In this document: in pieces, positions 5,648 through 6,585 of the stretch
How the letters are laid out: each line of letters begins with the position of its first letter
Numbering within the stretch: position 1 is the first letter of the stretch
Origin: Pedosphaera sp.
GTDB lineage: Bacteria > Verrucomicrobiota > Verrucomicrobiia > Limisphaerales > SXTU01
DNA: 6,585 nucleotides
Assembly: GCA_009695395.1 (NCBI GenBank)
Contig: SIBB01000209.1
Span: 1-6,585 of the forward strand
Direction of reading: 5' to 3'
Position numbers and translations under genes: made by a program
The notes under the pieces: generated by a model
Databases searched by the model: none
Told to the model about the DNA's origin: nothing
Seen by the model: only the letters and a program-made list of their open reading frames with translations

Positions 5648-6585
5648 TTCTCTTCCTTCTTCGCCGCGCCGCCGAGTGTCACGTCCACACCGTAGGTGAG
5701 CGTGAGGTCTTGGTGCGCACGGCCCGCCCAAGAGGTGTTCAGGTGGACCTTGCAGACGGTCTTGAGCGTGCGGATGGCGGCCTCCTTGTCGCCTTTGGCG
5801 GCGTAGTGGCCGGCGATCTTGTATTGGGCCTCGGGCGCGGCGCTCTTGAAGAAGTTCAGCACGCCCACAAGCGTCTGGATGGACGCGTCGTGCTGCTTCA
5901 TCGCGCCCTGGCAGTCGGCGATGCGGAAGAGGGACAGCGGCTCGCGCTGGGACTGGTTGTAGCAGGCGATGGCCTCAGGATACTTGCCGGTGCGGTTGAA
6001 GACTTCGGCGAGCCGCCACTGAATCGCGTCCGACTGCTTCGGATGTTTGTTGAGCATGGCCTGGTAAGCCTCGATGGTGCTTTTCCAGTTATTCTCCTCG
6101 CCGTAGGTCTCAGCGATTTCCGTATCGGCGACGTATTGGTTCTTCAGCTCGCGATAGACGAGGCGGGCCTCGCCGCGCTTGCCGCTGGCGCGCAGGTAAG
6201 CCGCGTATTCGCCCCGGAAGGTATCGTTCTCTGGAAACTTCTTGGACAAGGCGGCGAAGCGCACCGTGGCCACCGGCGTGTCACCGGCGTAGGCGTGGAT
6301 GCGGGCGCACCAGTGCTCCAGCGCGATCTTTTCGTCGGGAGTGGCCGTGGGTTGCTTCTCGATGAAGGCCACGGCGTTGGTGGCAATGGTGGTGCGGAGC
6401 TTCGTGCCCTTCTCGCCATAGAAAGTCGGGATCTGGTGGCCGTGCATGGCGTCGGCGGTCCACTGAGCGAAGGTCAGCAACGCGTCCTTCTTGCGCACGC
6501 CATCCACGAGCGCGAAAGCGTCGGGAGTCTTCTTCTCGACGAGGCGGTGCATCACGATGCGGTGCTGGGCGATGTTGTGAAGTCC
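5644..6585 (-). CDS. Tetratricopeptide-repeat protein, N-terminus missing
   Basis: The - strand frame is open to the right edge, reading GLHNIAQHRIVMHRLVEKK from base 6585. The true start is probably outside the window, although the GTG at 6555 or ATG at 6552 cannot be fully excluded. Of 313 visible residues, about 155-280 contain at least four TPR-like helix pairs: EIAETYGEENNWKSTIEAY, AIQWRLAEVFNRTGKYPEAI, SLFRIADCQGAMKQHDASI and AQYKIAGHYAAKGDKEAAI. A further degenerate pair lies around FRGEYAAYLRASGKRGEA (about 123-140). The first 100 residues are helical-looking but not recognised. The C-terminus is SWAGRAHQDLTLTYGVDVTLGG followed by a basic/acidic tail AAKKEEK. TPR arrays bind protein partners, so no enzymatic role is implied. 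The gene converges on the DUF1501 operon and is probably a separate transcription unit. Its TAG stop (5644-5646) lies inside the arm of the inverted repeat at 5573-5647. No signal peptide can be judged because the start is not visible. Confidence 0.85.
   Translation of the reverse strand, partial: GLHNIAQHRIVMHRLVEKKTPDAFALVDGVRKKDALLTFAQWTADAMHGHQIPTFYGEKGTKLRTTIATNAVAFIEKQPTATPDEKIALEHWCARIHAYAGDTPVATVRFAALSKKFPENDTFRGEYAAYLRASGKRGEARLVYRELKNQYVADTEIAETYGEENNWKSTIEAYQAMLNKHPKQSDAIQWRLAEVFNRTGKYPEAIACYNQSQREPLSLFRIADCQGAMKQHDASIQTLVGVLNFFKSAAPEAQYKIAGHYAAKGDKEAAIRTLKTVCKVHLNTSWAGRAHQDLTLTYGVDVTLGGAAKKEEK

Overview
The window is GC-rich, gene-dense DNA from what looks like a member of the PVC superphylum, most likely Verrucomicrobiota or Planctomycetota. 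The evidence is the pairing of a planctomycete-type cytochrome c/DUF1549/DUF1553 protein with a DUF1501 protein. These families are strongly expanded in those phyla and uncommon elsewhere. The start regions lack Shine-Dalgarno motifs, which also fits. The exact phylum cannot be settled from the sequence alone.

Layout: three genes run left to right on the + strand. The first (2-1618) is cut by the left edge; it is the 3' part of a YVTN beta-propeller fused to a phosphoesterase of the alkaline-phosphatase superfamily. After 77 bases comes an 844-residue Sec-exported protein (1696-4230) with a PSCyt1-type cytochrome c domain, DUF1549 and DUF1553. After a further 19 bases comes a 421-residue DUF1501 protein with a twin-arginine leader (4250-5515). 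The PSD1 and DUF1501 genes almost certainly form one transcription unit; the first gene may belong to it. A strong intrinsic terminator (5533-5567) closes the unit. A TPR protein gene on the - strand (5644-6585, cut by the right edge) converges on it. Between them lies a 75-base, nearly perfect inverted repeat (5573-5647) whose right arm contains the TPR gene's stop codon.

How the genes may work together: all three + strand products look extracytoplasmic. One is a putative haem protein, and two resemble hydrolases of the alkaline-phosphatase/sulfatase superfamily. PSCyt1/DUF1549/DUF1553 and DUF1501 proteins are a recurrent partner pair of unproven biochemical function. A role in periplasmic breakdown or oxidation of a complex substrate is inference only. 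I found no CRISPR array, transposase, tRNA, rRNA or defence gene. The most unusual items are the uncharacterised secreted module, the REPIN-like palindrome between the convergent genes, and a perfect hairpin inside the PSD1 coding sequence at a domain boundary.
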